DNA from: Dietzia sp. B32
Lineage (GTDB): Bacteria > Actinomycetota > Actinomycetes > Mycobacteriales > Mycobacteriaceae
Direction: 5' to 3'
Length of the DNA: 64,000 bases
Assembly (NCBI RefSeq): GCF_024732245.1
Contig: NZ_CP093845.1
Coordinates: 1,426,001-1,490,000, forward strand
Each line of letters opens with the position of its first letter. The stretch's first letter is position 1. The position numbers and the translations under genes were made by a program. A model generated the notes under the pieces. The model was given only the letters and a program-made list of their open reading frames with translations. It did not search any database and was not told the origin of the DNA. Positions 18,361 to 27,201 of the stretch are shown piece by piece.

Positions 18361-19754
18361 GACCGCACCAGGCCGGGCGCGAACGCCGGGGTGAACCCCC
18401 GCGACCGGGCCGAGCGGATCATGCGCTCGGTGAGCTGGGCGTCGGCCTCGTCGGCGAGCGGGTGCAGGCTGCGCGCGCCCTCCGCCACCAGGCGTCCGCC
18501 CACGTAGACGTGGGTGAGATTGCGCAGCGAGCACGCCAGGACGTACGTGGCGACGGGGTCCCAGATCGGCCCGGTCGCCGGCCTGGTGGGGTCGACGACG
18601 ACGAGGTCCGCGTGCTTCCCCACCTCCACGCTGCCCACCCGGCCGGACAGGCCGAGGGCGTCCGCGGCCCCGAGGGTGTGCATCCGCAGGACGTCGCGGG
18701 CGGCCAGCACCGCGGCGTCGGAGTGGACGGCGCGCTGGGTGTACAGGCCGATCCGCATGTTCTGGAAAGGGTCGGACACGTCGGTGCAGGACTGGTCGTC
18801 CAGGCCCATCCCCACGCGGATGCCCGCGTCCCGGTACCGGGTGATGTCGGCGATGCCGGAGCCCAGCCGGCCGTTGGAGGTGGCCTGCCAGATCACGGCG
18901 GAGTCGGTCTCCGCGACCCGGCGGACCATGTGGTCGGTGGGGTGGACGAAGTGGCCGAAGGAGAAGTCGGGGCCCAGGACCCCGGCGCGGTCGTACCAGT
19001 CGAACTTGGCCCGCTGTACCTCGAGGTGTTCGGCGGTCTCGACGAAGTGCGCCTGGTTGCCCACGCCGTGGGTGGCCATGGCGTGGCGTTCACGCTCGGC
19101 GGTGACCGGCGACGACGACCACTGCACCGACCCGAACACCGACCCGCCCAGGTCCAGCTCCCGGGGGACGGTGCGCAGCCGGTGCTCGGTGACGTGGGCG
19201 AACGCGTCGAAGCACTCGGCCTCGGGCAGCTGCTCGTCGTCGAGGCGGGTGGAGGTGAGGCACCGGAGACCGGAGTCGGCCTGGGCGTCGACTTGCCGGG
19301 TGAGGAAGTCGATGTCGTGGACCCGCTCGGCGACCAGGGTCGAGGTGGAATGGTCGAACACCGCCACCACCCGGCTCTGGGTGAAGTTGTAGGCGCTGGT
19401 CACGCCGTTGCGCAGGAAGTCCAGGCAGCCGGCGAGGGTGAACCAGTACAGGTCCTCGGCCTCCGCACCGACCATCATCTCGCCCATCGTCGAGACCCAG
19501 CCGTAGAGCGTGTCGTCGGGGGCGGTGCCCCGCATCCCGGCGGTGAACAGGTGGCTGTGGGCGGACACGAATCCGGGGGCGAGGATCGCACCGCCCAGGT
19601 CGTGCACCGTGCCCGGCAGGCCGGGCGGCGGGTCGCCGGGGCCGAGTCCGACGATGATGCCGGCGTCGTCCACGTGGACCCAGCCGTGGAACCAGGCGGG
19701 GGCGGCCGGGTCCGCGGACACGGGCAGGACCAGCGCGTCGGTGAAGGTGATCAT
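18357..19754 (-). CDS. Amidohydrolase-family deaminase/hydrolase, substrate unknown
   Basis: A 465-residue TIM-barrel amidohydrolase with intact ligands: SAHSHLF, NQAHFVET, FGHFVHPTDH and GMGLDDQSC. It belongs broadly with chlorohydrolase/guanine-deaminase-like enzymes but differs from its two neighbours, including HSH instead of HHH and GLDD at the catalytic Asp. The start is ATG 19754. It is first of four coupled genes (this gene, 8-oxoguanine deaminase, FAD subunit, Fe-S/Mo subunit). A triplet of 11-bp-spaced boxes lies just upstream. Confidence 0.85.
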   Translation of the reverse strand: MITFTDALVLPVSADPAAPAWFHGWVHVDDAGIIVGLGPGDPPPGLPGTVHDLGGAILAPGFVSAHSHLFTAGMRGTAPDDTLYGWVSTMGEMMVGAEAEDLYWFTLAGCLDFLRNGVTSAYNFTQSRVVAVFDHSTSTLVAERVHDIDFLTRQVDAQADSGLRCLTSTRLDDEQLPEAECFDAFAHVTEHRLRTVPRELDLGGSVFGSVQWSSSPVTAERERHAMATHGVGNQAHFVETAEHLEVQRAKFDWYDRAGVLGPDFSFGHFVHPTDHMVRRVAETDSAVIWQATSNGRLGSGIADITRYRDAGIRVGMGLDDQSCTDVSDPFQNMRIGLYTQRAVHSDAAVLAARDVLRMHTLGAADALGLSGRVGSVEVGKHADLVVVDPTRPATGPIWDPVATYVLACSLRNLTHVYVGGRLVAEGARSLHPLADEADAQLTERMIRSARSRGFTPAFAPGLVRS

Positions 19755-19793
19755 GGGCTCTCTCGTTCTCTCGTCTATCTCACCGCGGGAGGG

Positions 19794-19820
19794 GTACCGC
19801 AGGGGTTCCGCAGGGGTTCA
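19794..19820 (-). promoter_or_regulatory. Weak GlnR-like 11-bp triplet upstream of the amidohydrolase
   Basis: Plus-strand GTACC (19794), GTTCC (19805) and GTTCA (19816), each followed by GCAGGG, give a perfect 11-bp period. The last overlaps the PPOX stop codon. It matches the spacing but not the preferred GTnAC/GAAAC bases well, so it may be only a tandem repeat. Confidence 0.3.
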
Positions 19821-20423
19821 GCCGGGCAACTCCTCGGCCCGCCACCGCTGCCCGTCCGTCACGAACCGGCGGCGATGGGACGGCTCGTCGCGTCCGGCGG
19901 CCCAGAAGGTCACGGACCCGGGCCGCAGCCGCATGCCCAGCCACGTCTCGGGCGGCAGCGTCGGCGACGGACCCAGACGGTCGATGGTGGCGGCCCACAT
20001 CCGGCGCCTGCCCGGCGGCGCGAGCTCGGCCGTCGCCACGTCGTTGGTCCAGGCCAGGAGCTTGAGGTAGTCACTGCGCAGGTGGTAGCTCGCGAGGTGC
20101 TCGTCCGGATCGGTGGGCTCCGCGACCCCGGTGACCGTGAGCTGCCGCGTTCGGTCCGCGGAGACCACGACCAGCGTCGCGCGGGGGTCGGCGGCCAGGT
20201 CCAGTGCCTTCTGGGACCGCGAGTCGGTGTGGAACGTGGGGCCCTCGGTGGTGGCCCCGGAGACCAGCAGGTGCCGACAGTGCGGGGTGCCGTCCGGGCC
20301 GACCGTGGCCAGGACCCCCAGTGGCGGATCCGCCGGGTCGATCGCCAGCCACGCGACCATCGCCTGCAGCGGGTCATCGGCGGGGCCGGGCATGGTGACG
20401 ACGGGCAGCTCGGTGGAGGTCAC
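19818..20423 (-). CDS. PPOX-fold (pyridoxamine-phosphate oxidase-like) flavoprotein
   Basis: A 201-residue split-beta-barrel protein. PLGVLATVGPDGTPHCRHLLV, FHTDSRSQKALDLAADPRATLVV and the C-terminal FVTDGQRWRAEELPG follow the PNPOx/PPOX pattern. It could bind FMN or F420. Its substrate is unknown. It is coupled by GTGA to a creatininase homologue, which is coupled to a FAD oxidase. This suggests a redox step in the same pathway rather than vitamin B6 synthesis. Confidence 0.82.
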   Translation of the reverse strand: MTSTELPVVTMPGPADDPLQAMVAWLAIDPADPPLGVLATVGPDGTPHCRHLLVSGATTEGPTFHTDSRSQKALDLAADPRATLVVVSADRTRQLTVTGVAEPTDPDEHLASYHLRSDYLKLLAWTNDVATAELAPPGRRRMWAATIDRLGPSPTLPPETWLGMRLRPGSVTFWAAGRDEPSHRRRFVTDGQRWRAEELPG

Positions 20424-21250
20424 GGCGCACCCCCTGCCGCGGCGGCCGGGGCGGCCGGGGCGGTCACGGTGGCGGCGGCGGTCACCCTGCGCGCCGGGTC
20501 GAACTCCTCGATCTCCGCGAGCGCGGCGGCCACGGTCTCCACGTGATCGGCCACCAACCGGCGGCCGATCACGGCGTCGGCCCCGGTGGGGTCGCCGATC
20601 ACCCCGGTGTCGGACAGGTCGTCGGCCAGCCAGCCGAACCTCACGGGGCCGGTGAACCCGATGTGCTGACACTCCGCGATCCCGGCCGGGACCCTCGCCT
20701 CGGCCGCCGTCATGTCGACGAGCTCGGGGTGCAGGTGGAGCATCATCGACGTCTCCGCCCACCCGGCGTGGATGCCCATCCCCAGTTCGGTGGGGCCCGG
20801 GACCGCGCGCCCGGCGTAGAGGAAGGTGCGCAGTCCGAAGCGGCGGCGCAGTTCGCGCAGCGCCACCTCGAGCAGCGCCGAGTTGCCGCCGTGGCAGTTG
20901 ACGAACAGCACCCGGGTGAACCCGCTGGCCCGCAGCGCCGAGCCGAGCTCGACCACCTCGCGCATCAGCGTTTCCCCGGAGATCCACAACGCCCCGGTGA
21001 GGTTGGCGTGCTCATCACTCTTCGTGTACCCCAGCGCCGGCATGAGCCAGGCGTCGACGCCCGCCTCCGCCGCGGCGGCCACCGCGTGGGCAGCCACGTG
21101 CTCGGCGACCAGAAGGTCGGTGGCCAGTGGCAGGTGCGGACCGTGGGGTTCGATCGCGCCGGCCGGGATGACGGCGACGGGGTCACCGGATCCGACCCGG
21201 CCCGCCTCGACGGTCGTGAGTTCGGAGTACCGCCGCTGCGGCCCGATCAC
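20420..21250 (-). CDS. Creatininase-family amidohydrolase
   Basis: A 276-residue zinc/manganese enzyme. The metal motifs AIEPHGPHLPLATD (Glu34, His36, Asp45), VNCHGGNS and HAGWAETSMM are intact. Members hydrolyse cyclic or linear amides (creatinine, or intermediates of riboflavin and mycofactocin synthesis). No mycofactocin genes are nearby, so a catabolic ring opening is more likely. The C-terminus is Ala/Pro-rich. GTG start and GTGA overlap with the FAD oxidase. Confidence 0.87.
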   Translation of the reverse strand: MIGPQRRYSELTTVEAGRVGSGDPVAVIPAGAIEPHGPHLPLATDLLVAEHVAAHAVAAAAEAGVDAWLMPALGYTKSDEHANLTGALWISGETLMREVVELGSALRASGFTRVLFVNCHGGNSALLEVALRELRRRFGLRTFLYAGRAVPGPTELGMGIHAGWAETSMMLHLHPELVDMTAAEARVPAGIAECQHIGFTGPVRFGWLADDLSDTGVIGDPTGADAVIGRRLVADHVETVAAALAEIEEFDPARRVTAAATVTAPAAPAAAAGGAP

Positions 21251-22590
21251 GCCTCCCACCGCCCGGGGTTGAGCAGGCCATACGGGTCGGTGCGGGCCGC
21301 GAGCGCTCGGACTGCCTCGGTGTCGTGGTCCACGCGGTACTGGTGCGGCGAGTGCACGCGCACCCCCAGCTCCTCCAGCACCGGCACACCCGCGTACGCG
21401 GCCTCCGGCGAGGTGTAGTGACCGTTGAGCATCCCGAACATCCGCCCGTGTCCCGCCTCCAGGTGCAGGGTCCCGCCGGGGTACACGGCCTCCACCTCGT
21501 CGAGGCGTTCCACCAGGGCGTCGCCCTGGCACTCCATGTGGAACCAGGTGTCGGGTTCGGCCTTCTGCAGCCAGTGCGTGGGGTGGTTGTAGGACAGCGT
21601 CGAGACCTTGATCGTCTCGTTGACGCCGCTCCGGACCGCCTCGACCACTCCTCCTGCACCGTCGATGATCGCCCAGACCTCGTCCACCGCGGCGGCGTCG
21701 ACGATCGCCCGCAGGCTCGCCCGGCCGGCGGGGATGGCCTCGTCGGCGGGCAGACACGAGGCCACGTGGGCGCCGTCCGCCGAGCACAGGCGCGGCGCGG
21801 GTTCGACGAGGTGGACCCGACGCACCGCCGCGAACGCGTCGTGGTGGTCGTCGAAACTCGCGTACACGCAGCGCCAGTCCTGCAGCGGCTCGATCCGCAC
21901 CGTGGCGCGCACGATGATCCCGGCGACCCCGTAGGTGTGGACGAACGGCTGGGCGTCGGCGCCCTCCAGGTGCACGATCTCGGCGTTCTCGTCGGCGAAG
22001 ACCACGTCGAGCGCCTCGACGAACCCCTGGTGGTTGCGACCGTGCACGATCGTCCCGGTGCCCGCCGACCCCCCGGCGAGGAACCCGCCGAGCGTCGACT
22101 GCACGGTGGACGGGTACATCCACAGCTGGCTGTCGTAATGGGAGGCGAGCCGCTTCTCCAGGGTCAGCATGCGGACCCCGGCCTCCGCGGTGACCACACC
22201 CGCCTCCGTGTCCACGTGGTCGACCCCGCGCAGGGCGGTCAGGTCCAGGACCAGTCCGCCGTGCAGTGGGACCACCTGGCCGTAGTTGCCGGTGCCCTTG
22301 CCCCGGGAGGTGATGGGCACCCGGCGCCGCACGGCCGCCCGGACCACGGCGGGGACCTGCTCCACGTCCGTCGGCCGACACACCACCTCGGGCCGGCCGA
22401 TCGGCCACTGCGCCCGCAGGATCGGGCTGAGGTAGGACCCGTCCACCGATGCCTTGTCCAGGGCGCGGTCGTCGGTGTGCACGGCTTCGGGGCCGAGCAG
22501 CTCGAGCAGGTCGTCGACCAGGCCGGGGACGTCTGCGGCCGAGTCTGTCGAGCCGGTGGGAGTGGCGGGTGCGGTGGAGGTCGCGGTCAC
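21247..22590 (-). CDS. FAD-binding oxidase (GlcD / vanillyl-alcohol oxidase family)
   Basis: A 447-residue flavoprotein. The PCMH-type FAD-binding domain (residues about 60-240) has PITSRGKGTGNYGQVVPLHGG and STLGGFLAGGSAGTGT. The C-terminus ends DPYGLLNPGRWE, the usual FAD-oxidase close. The GTG start has GGAGA six bases upstream; a TTG 13 codons earlier is less likely. It is first of three coupled genes (oxidase, creatininase, PPOX) and lies 58 bases after the binding-protein gene. Substrate is unknown, probably a 2-hydroxy acid or cyclic N-compound. Confidence 0.85.
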   Translation of the reverse strand: MTATSTAPATPTGSTDSAADVPGLVDDLLELLGPEAVHTDDRALDKASVDGSYLSPILRAQWPIGRPEVVCRPTDVEQVPAVVRAAVRRRVPITSRGKGTGNYGQVVPLHGGLVLDLTALRGVDHVDTEAGVVTAEAGVRMLTLEKRLASHYDSQLWMYPSTVQSTLGGFLAGGSAGTGTIVHGRNHQGFVEALDVVFADENAEIVHLEGADAQPFVHTYGVAGIIVRATVRIEPLQDWRCVYASFDDHHDAFAAVRRVHLVEPAPRLCSADGAHVASCLPADEAIPAGRASLRAIVDAAAVDEVWAIIDGAGGVVEAVRSGVNETIKVSTLSYNHPTHWLQKAEPDTWFHMECQGDALVERLDEVEAVYPGGTLHLEAGHGRMFGMLNGHYTSPEAAYAGVPVLEELGVRVHSPHQYRVDHDTEAVRALAARTDPYGLLNPGRWEA

Positions 22591-22648
22591 GAGGGTCTCC
22601 GATCGGGTGCGGGGCGGCGGGGTGCGCAAGAGCAGTGGCGGTGTGTGG

Positions 22649-23824
22649 TCACTTCAGCCCGATGGCCGGGTCGATGAACTGGTTGGTGGCGACGGTCTCG
22701 GGCGAGACGTCCTCCGCGGTCGGGACGCCGGCCGCCTCGTAGACGCCCTTGACCTTGGCGACCATGTCGGCGAGCCGCTCGGTGTCGAAGTCACCGATAG
22801 TGGCGTTGGGTCCGTTGCCCACCAGTTCGCGCTCGAGCATGGCCTCGACGGCGAAGTCGGCCAGCTCCGCGCTGTAGACCCAGCCGGTGTTGAACTGCTC
22901 GACGGCGTCCACGATCACGGCGTTGGTGCGGGCCGGGTCCTCGAAGTACTCGACCTCGGCCTGCTGCAGCACCGGCACCAGCTTCTCCAGGCAGGCCGAG
23001 CTGTCCCCGAGCTCGCCGCTGCGCACGGCCATCATCGACTTGTAGATCGGGTAGCCCAGGTCGTGGAGCAGCTGGTACTTCACCGGCTTGCCCCATTCCG
23101 CGACCTCGTTCTCGTAGATGAACGGTTCGGCGCTGGCGAAGCCCTGCTGGGCGACCGCACCGCCGGAGGCGACGAAGTTCGAGGGCGAGCCGTCGTAGCT
23201 GCCGTCGACCTGGGCGGGGTCGAGGATCCCCTCGCCGAGGAGGTAGTCCATGTAGGCGTTGCCCTCGAAGTACAGGACCCGCGTGTTCTCGTCCTTGAGG
23301 TCGCGGACGGTCTCGACCCCCGGGTAGGTCTCGGGGTCCCACATGATCATCTGCGGGTTGATGTCCAGCGGTGCGAAGACGCCGATGGTGGGGTTGTTCA
23401 GCGAGTTCTGGACCGCCTGGTCGGCGTCCACGTAGCCGAGCATGATGTCGGTGTCCTGGTACATCTGCGCGGTGACCTGCTGGAACCCGATGGCCGGGCC
23501 GCCGGCCCGGATCTCCACGTCCACGCCGGTGTACTCCCCGGAGGCGAAGAGCGGCCCGGAGACCGACTTGGAACCGGCGTCGATGGTCGGCTCGGGTCCG
23601 AGCAGTTCGTAGACGTGGCCGTGCTCGGCTTCCGGGTTCCAGTCCGTCTGAACGACGACCTTCTCGGGGCAGACCTCGCTGAGGTCGACCGCGCCGATCT
23701 CGCCGGTGTACCCGGAGGAGGCCTCCGCGGACTCGGAGCCGCCGCAGGCGGTGAGGGTGACGGCGCCGAGCGCGCAGAGCGCGGCCACGGAGACGGCGGT
23801 ACGGGGGGCGGTGGTACGTCGCAT
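22649..23824 (-). CDS. NitT/TauT-type ABC transporter substrate-binding lipoprotein
   Basis: A 391-residue binding lipoprotein with a clear signal and lipobox LTAC (Cys27). The mature part resembles SsuA/ThiY-type proteins (VVVQTDWNPEAEHGHVYELL, GGPAIGFQQVTAQMYQDTDI, FYEGNAYMDYLL-like region). Ligand is unknown; ThiY/RutG-like pyrimidine precursors, nucleobases or aromatic N-compounds would fit. The permease and ATPase are just upstream (23976-25732) but separated by a 151-base gap holding the binding protein's own composite promoter, so it can be expressed in excess. Confidence 0.88.
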   Translation of the reverse strand: MRRTTAPRTAVSVAALCALGAVTLTACGGSESAEASSGYTGEIGAVDLSEVCPEKVVVQTDWNPEAEHGHVYELLGPEPTIDAGSKSVSGPLFASGEYTGVDVEIRAGGPAIGFQQVTAQMYQDTDIMLGYVDADQAVQNSLNNPTIGVFAPLDINPQMIMWDPETYPGVETVRDLKDENTRVLYFEGNAYMDYLLGEGILDPAQVDGSYDGSPSNFVASGGAVAQQGFASAEPFIYENEVAEWGKPVKYQLLHDLGYPIYKSMMAVRSGELGDSSACLEKLVPVLQQAEVEYFEDPARTNAVIVDAVEQFNTGWVYSAELADFAVEAMLERELVGNGPNATIGDFDTERLADMVAKVKGVYEAAGVPTAEDVSPETVATNQFIDPAIGLK

Positions 23825-23876
23825 GGGTGCTCCTGGGGAGTCGGTGACGAAAAGGGTGGGATGGAAGCGGGTGCTG

Positions 23877-23931
23877 TATTGATGTGATCAATAAAGAAGA
23901 GTGAACCGCTGCCGTGTTTCGGCGGTGTTGC
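23877..23931 (-). promoter_or_regulatory. Composite regulatory region A: 17-bp palindrome plus GlnR-like box
   Basis: Palindrome TATTGATGTGATCAATA (23877-23893, one mismatch) is followed 39 bases from its start by GTTTC-n6-GTTGC (23916-23931). A GTTAC 22 bases further (23949) is in phase. Region B at 27202 has the same two elements with the same 39-base offset and shares most bases between them. Confidence 0.65.
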
Positions 23932-23975
23932 AGGTTCGGTCGTGCGTCGTTACGGCTGGTCGTCGGCGGTTACGA

Positions 23976-24956
23976 CTAGCGGCCGGCCTCGGGGTTGTAC
24001 CACCGCCCCACGACCTTGCGGGACAGCAGACCGAAGAACAGGAACACGGCCACGCCGAGCACGGAGGCCAGCAGGATCGAGGCGAACAGCTCCGGCGACT
24101 GCAGCCGGGCGCGGAAGGTGTCGATGAGGATGCCGATGCCCGGCTCGCCCTGCTTGAAGAAGAAGTCGCCGACGATCGCGCCGACCACCGACAGGCCGGC
24201 GGCCACGCGCAACCCCTCGAACAGGGCGGGCAGCGCCGCCGGGGCCTCGAGCTTGCGCAGCACCGTCAGGCGCCCGGCGTGGTGGAGTTTGAACAGCCGG
24301 CGCAGGCCCGGGTCCACGGACTTGAGACCGAACAGCGTGTTGGACACGATCGGGAACAGGGCGATCAGCACGCACACGAACACGCGGGCGGTGAACCCGA
24401 ACCCGAACCAGAAGCCGATCAGCGGCACCAGCGCGAGGATCGGTATGCACTGCAGCACCACCGCGTACGGGAACAGCGAGCGCTCGGCCCACTTCTCCTG
24501 GCTCATGACGATCGCCCACACGACGCCGATCACGAACGCGATCGCCAACCCCGTCAGCGCGACGGTCGCGGTGCGCCCGAGTGCCTCCAGCATCCCGGAG
24601 ATGTTCGGCCCGAGCAGGCCGTCGGTGACCACGACGTGCGGCGCCGGCAGCAGGAACCGCCTCGACGGCTCGAGCACCCCGTAGCTGACGAGGTACCACA
24701 GGCCCAATACCGCGGCCAGGACCGCCAACGGGCCGCCGTAGCGGACCACGGGCCCGTCGGCCGAGAGGCGGAACCGGGGGCGGGCGGACTTCGCGGGCGG
24801 CGCCCCCCGGGCCGGTTCGGCTCCGCGGCCGGGGCCCACCTCGGCGGCGGTGACCTTGTCGTCGTCGTGGTCGTCGTGGTCGTCGTGGTTCCCGCGGACG
24901 GCGTCGGCCTTCGCGGTCGCGCGGGCGGTGGTTGCGTTCATCAGTGTGCCTCTCAT
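23976..24956 (-). CDS. NitT/TauT-type ABC transporter permease
   Basis: A 326-residue permease of the SsuC/TauC family with about six hydrophobic helices. The EAA-type loop appears around LRKLEAPAALPALFEGLRVAAG near residue 235. An unusual N-terminal tail of 45 residues contains an Asp/His repeat (HDDHDDHDDDK) encoded by GTC/GTG-rich complementary repeats at about 24855-24895. The ATG overlaps the ATPase stop by one base; an internal Met at position 6 is also possible. It pairs with the ATPase upstream and the binding protein downstream. Confidence 0.9.
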   Translation of the reverse strand: MRGTLMNATTARATAKADAVRGNHDDHDDHDDDKVTAAEVGPGRGAEPARGAPPAKSARPRFRLSADGPVVRYGGPLAVLAAVLGLWYLVSYGVLEPSRRFLLPAPHVVVTDGLLGPNISGMLEALGRTATVALTGLAIAFVIGVVWAIVMSQEKWAERSLFPYAVVLQCIPILALVPLIGFWFGFGFTARVFVCVLIALFPIVSNTLFGLKSVDPGLRRLFKLHHAGRLTVLRKLEAPAALPALFEGLRVAAGLSVVGAIVGDFFFKQGEPGIGILIDTFRARLQSPELFASILLASVLGVAVFLFFGLLSRKVVGRWYNPEAGR

Positions 24957-25732
24957 CAGTGCGCCTCCTCAAGTGCCTGGGAAACCTCGCCGACGAGGTT
25001 GATGTAGTCCGCCGTGTAGCGGATCTCGGGGTCGCGCTCCGGGCCGAACGGCACGTCAACCGAATGTGTGATGCGCCCCGGCCGACCGGACATCACCACC
25101 ACGCGCGTGGACAGGTACACCGCCTCCGCGACCGAGTGCGTGATGAACAGCCCCGCGAACCGCTTGGCCGCGAACAGCCCCAGCAGCTCGTCGCCGAGTC
25201 GCTGCCGGGTGATCTCGTCGAGTGCGCCGAACGGCTCGTCGAACAGGAACAACTCCGGGTCGAGGGTCAGCGACCGGGCCAGCGAGACACGCATCTTCAT
25301 GCCGCCCGACAGCTCCTGCGGCAGCGACTTCTCGAACCCGGCCAGGCCCACCAGTTCGATCGCCGCCGCCGCGCGGTCACGGCGTTCGGTGCGGCCGATG
25401 CCGTCGAGCTCGGCGAGCATCTCCACGTTCTGCTCGACCGTCCGCCACGGCAGCAGGGTCGCGTCCTGGAAGACGTAGCCGATGCGGTCGGTGCCGGTCT
25501 GCATGTAGCCGTCGGTGTGGGTGGCGAGCCCGGAGGCGAGGCTAAGCAGCGTGGACTTGCCGCAGCCGGACGGGCCCACGACGCTGACGAACTCGCCCGC
25601 GCGGATCCGCAGGTCCACGCCGTCGAGCGCGCGGGTGCCGTTGGGGTAGGTCACGCCGACGCCGTCGAATCCGAGGATCTCGCTGCCGGGCCGGGCGGCC
25701 TGCGCCGCCCGCATGTCGGTGGGTGTGGTCAT
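24956..25732 (-). CDS. NitT/TauT-type ABC transporter ATP-binding protein
   Basis: A 258-residue ATPase. Walker A GPSGCGKST, Q-loop VFQDATLLPW, signature LSGGMKMRV, Walker B LFLFDEPFGALD and the switch His in ITHSV are all present. SsuB/TauB/ThiZ-like. The start shares ATGA with the cytosine-deaminase-like gene, and the end overlaps the permease start. The transporter is thus co-transcribed with a nucleobase deaminase, hinting at its cargo. Confidence 0.94.
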   Translation of the reverse strand: MTTPTDMRAAQAARPGSEILGFDGVGVTYPNGTRALDGVDLRIRAGEFVSVVGPSGCGKSTLLSLASGLATHTDGYMQTGTDRIGYVFQDATLLPWRTVEQNVEMLAELDGIGRTERRDRAAAAIELVGLAGFEKSLPQELSGGMKMRVSLARSLTLDPELFLFDEPFGALDEITRQRLGDELLGLFAAKRFAGLFITHSVAEAVYLSTRVVVMSGRPGRITHSVDVPFGPERDPEIRYTADYINLVGEVSQALEEAH

Positions 25733-27072
25733 CGGGTCTCCTCGTAGGTGGGTGCCGGTTGGTGGGTGGTGGGGGTTCGGTCGTCGGGCGGTAGGGCACG
25801 GGGCGAGGTGCCGCCGCACGGCGCGACACCGGGGTCGACGACGACGAGGACCTCCCTCGCCGCCACCACGCAGCCCGCCCGCAGCACGATCCGGTCGGGT
25901 GGCGCGTCGGCGATCACGTCGTCGAGCCCGCCCGCCCGGACCAGCAGCAGGTCGGCCCGGAGGCCCGGCGAGGGGCCGGCGGGCGGCAGACCCATGACCT
26001 CGCGGGCGCCGCCCGTGACGAGCTGCCAGGCGGTGTCCATGTCGAGGTGGGCGGCCACGATCAGCAACATCGCCGTCTCGGTGGCGTCGGAGCGGCCGAC
26101 CGGGTTGAACGGGTCGCGCACGTTGTCGGCGCCGGCGGCCACGGTCACCTCGGTCTCGAGCAGGGCGCGCACCGGGGGCAGGCCGCGCGGGACGGAGGTG
26201 CAGCCGGCACGGCCCTGCAGGTACAGGTTGGTGATGGGCAGGGTCACGACGCCCACGTTCGCCCTGCTCAGCGCGCCGGCCGCACGGGACTGGCCCGCCC
26301 CGTCGAGCGACCCGATGCGGCAGCAGTGCCCGGCCGTCCGGATCTGCCCCGCCGGCCAGGACGCGACGCGGTCGGTGAACACCTCGAGCATGGCGTGGTC
26401 GCCGTCGAGGAACTCGTCCACGTGCAGGTCGATGCCGGTGTCCAGTTCCTCGGCGAGGTCCACCAGCCGGTGCGTCTCGGCGACCGGGTCGGTCGAGATG
26501 TGCGGGGCACCGCCGATGAGGTCGGCGCCGGCCGCGATCGCGGCGCGGGCCCGGTCCGCCGGGTCGACCTCGTTGACCATCACCGCGATCTGCAGGTCCA
26601 TCACCGCGGCGAGCTCGTCGCGGACCCGCACCAGGGCGCGGACGCCGCGCAGCGGGTCGTGGTCGTCGTGCAGGTCGACGTGGCTGCGGACCGCGGTCGT
26701 CCCGTTGGCCACCAGCTTGCGGGCCGCGGCGAGGGCGCGGGCGTGGATCTCGTCCTCGTCCACCGTCGCCGCGTAGGCCCTCCACGTACCGATCGCCGCG
26801 CCCAGGTCACAGCCCGGCGGCCGCGTCGCTCCCCAGCTCAGCGCCTTGTCGAGGTGGGCGTGCGGCTCGGCGGGCGCGGTGAGCACCAGGTACCCGCGGG
26901 CATCGATCACCGAGGCGCCACCCGCGGGACCGCCACGCAACGGGGTGGTCCCCGCATCGGTCACGGCCACGACCACCCCGTCGACGATGTCCACGTCGAC
27001 CACCCGGCCGCCCTGCAGGCGCGCCCCCTCGATCCGGTCCACGTGCCGCGGCGCGACTCGTCGTGGTTCCAT
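25729..27072 (-). CDS. Cytosine deaminase-like amidohydrolase
   Basis: A 447-residue CodA-type amidohydrolase. Motifs in order: EPHAHLDK (metal), TTAVRSHVDLHD, DLHVDEFLDGDH, RTAGHCCRIGS and VAAGADNVRDPFNPVGRSD. These follow the cytosine/isoguanine deaminase layout, so catalysis is expected. Exact substrate (cytosine, isocytosine, creatinine-like ring, triazine) is open. The ATG at 27072 is preferred to a longer frame that crosses the regulatory region. It heads the deaminase-ATPase-permease unit, divergent from the XRE-cupin regulator. Confidence 0.85.
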   Translation of the reverse strand: MEPRRVAPRHVDRIEGARLQGGRVVDVDIVDGVVVAVTDAGTTPLRGGPAGGASVIDARGYLVLTAPAEPHAHLDKALSWGATRPPGCDLGAAIGTWRAYAATVDEDEIHARALAAARKLVANGTTAVRSHVDLHDDHDPLRGVRALVRVRDELAAVMDLQIAVMVNEVDPADRARAAIAAGADLIGGAPHISTDPVAETHRLVDLAEELDTGIDLHVDEFLDGDHAMLEVFTDRVASWPAGQIRTAGHCCRIGSLDGAGQSRAAGALSRANVGVVTLPITNLYLQGRAGCTSVPRGLPPVRALLETEVTVAAGADNVRDPFNPVGRSDATETAMLLIVAAHLDMDTAWQLVTGGAREVMGLPPAGPSPGLRADLLLVRAGGLDDVIADAPPDRIVLRAGCVVAAREVLVVVDPGVAPCGGTSPRALPPDDRTPTTHQPAPTYEETR

Positions 27073-27201
27073 CGTTCCCCTCCTCTGCCGACTAGTGCGT
27101 TCCCCGCCGACCCTCCGACCCGGCTCCTCTCGGCAGCCCGGGCTCTCTGATCGGGTGCGGCACTTGTGCATCCGACCCCGGAGCGGGATAGTGACCCCGG
27201 G

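Noticed and set aside
22591-22629. TTG start 13 codons upstream for the FAD oxidase
   Set aside because: The GTG at 22590 has a good ribosome site (GGAGA) and the extra residues look unconserved.
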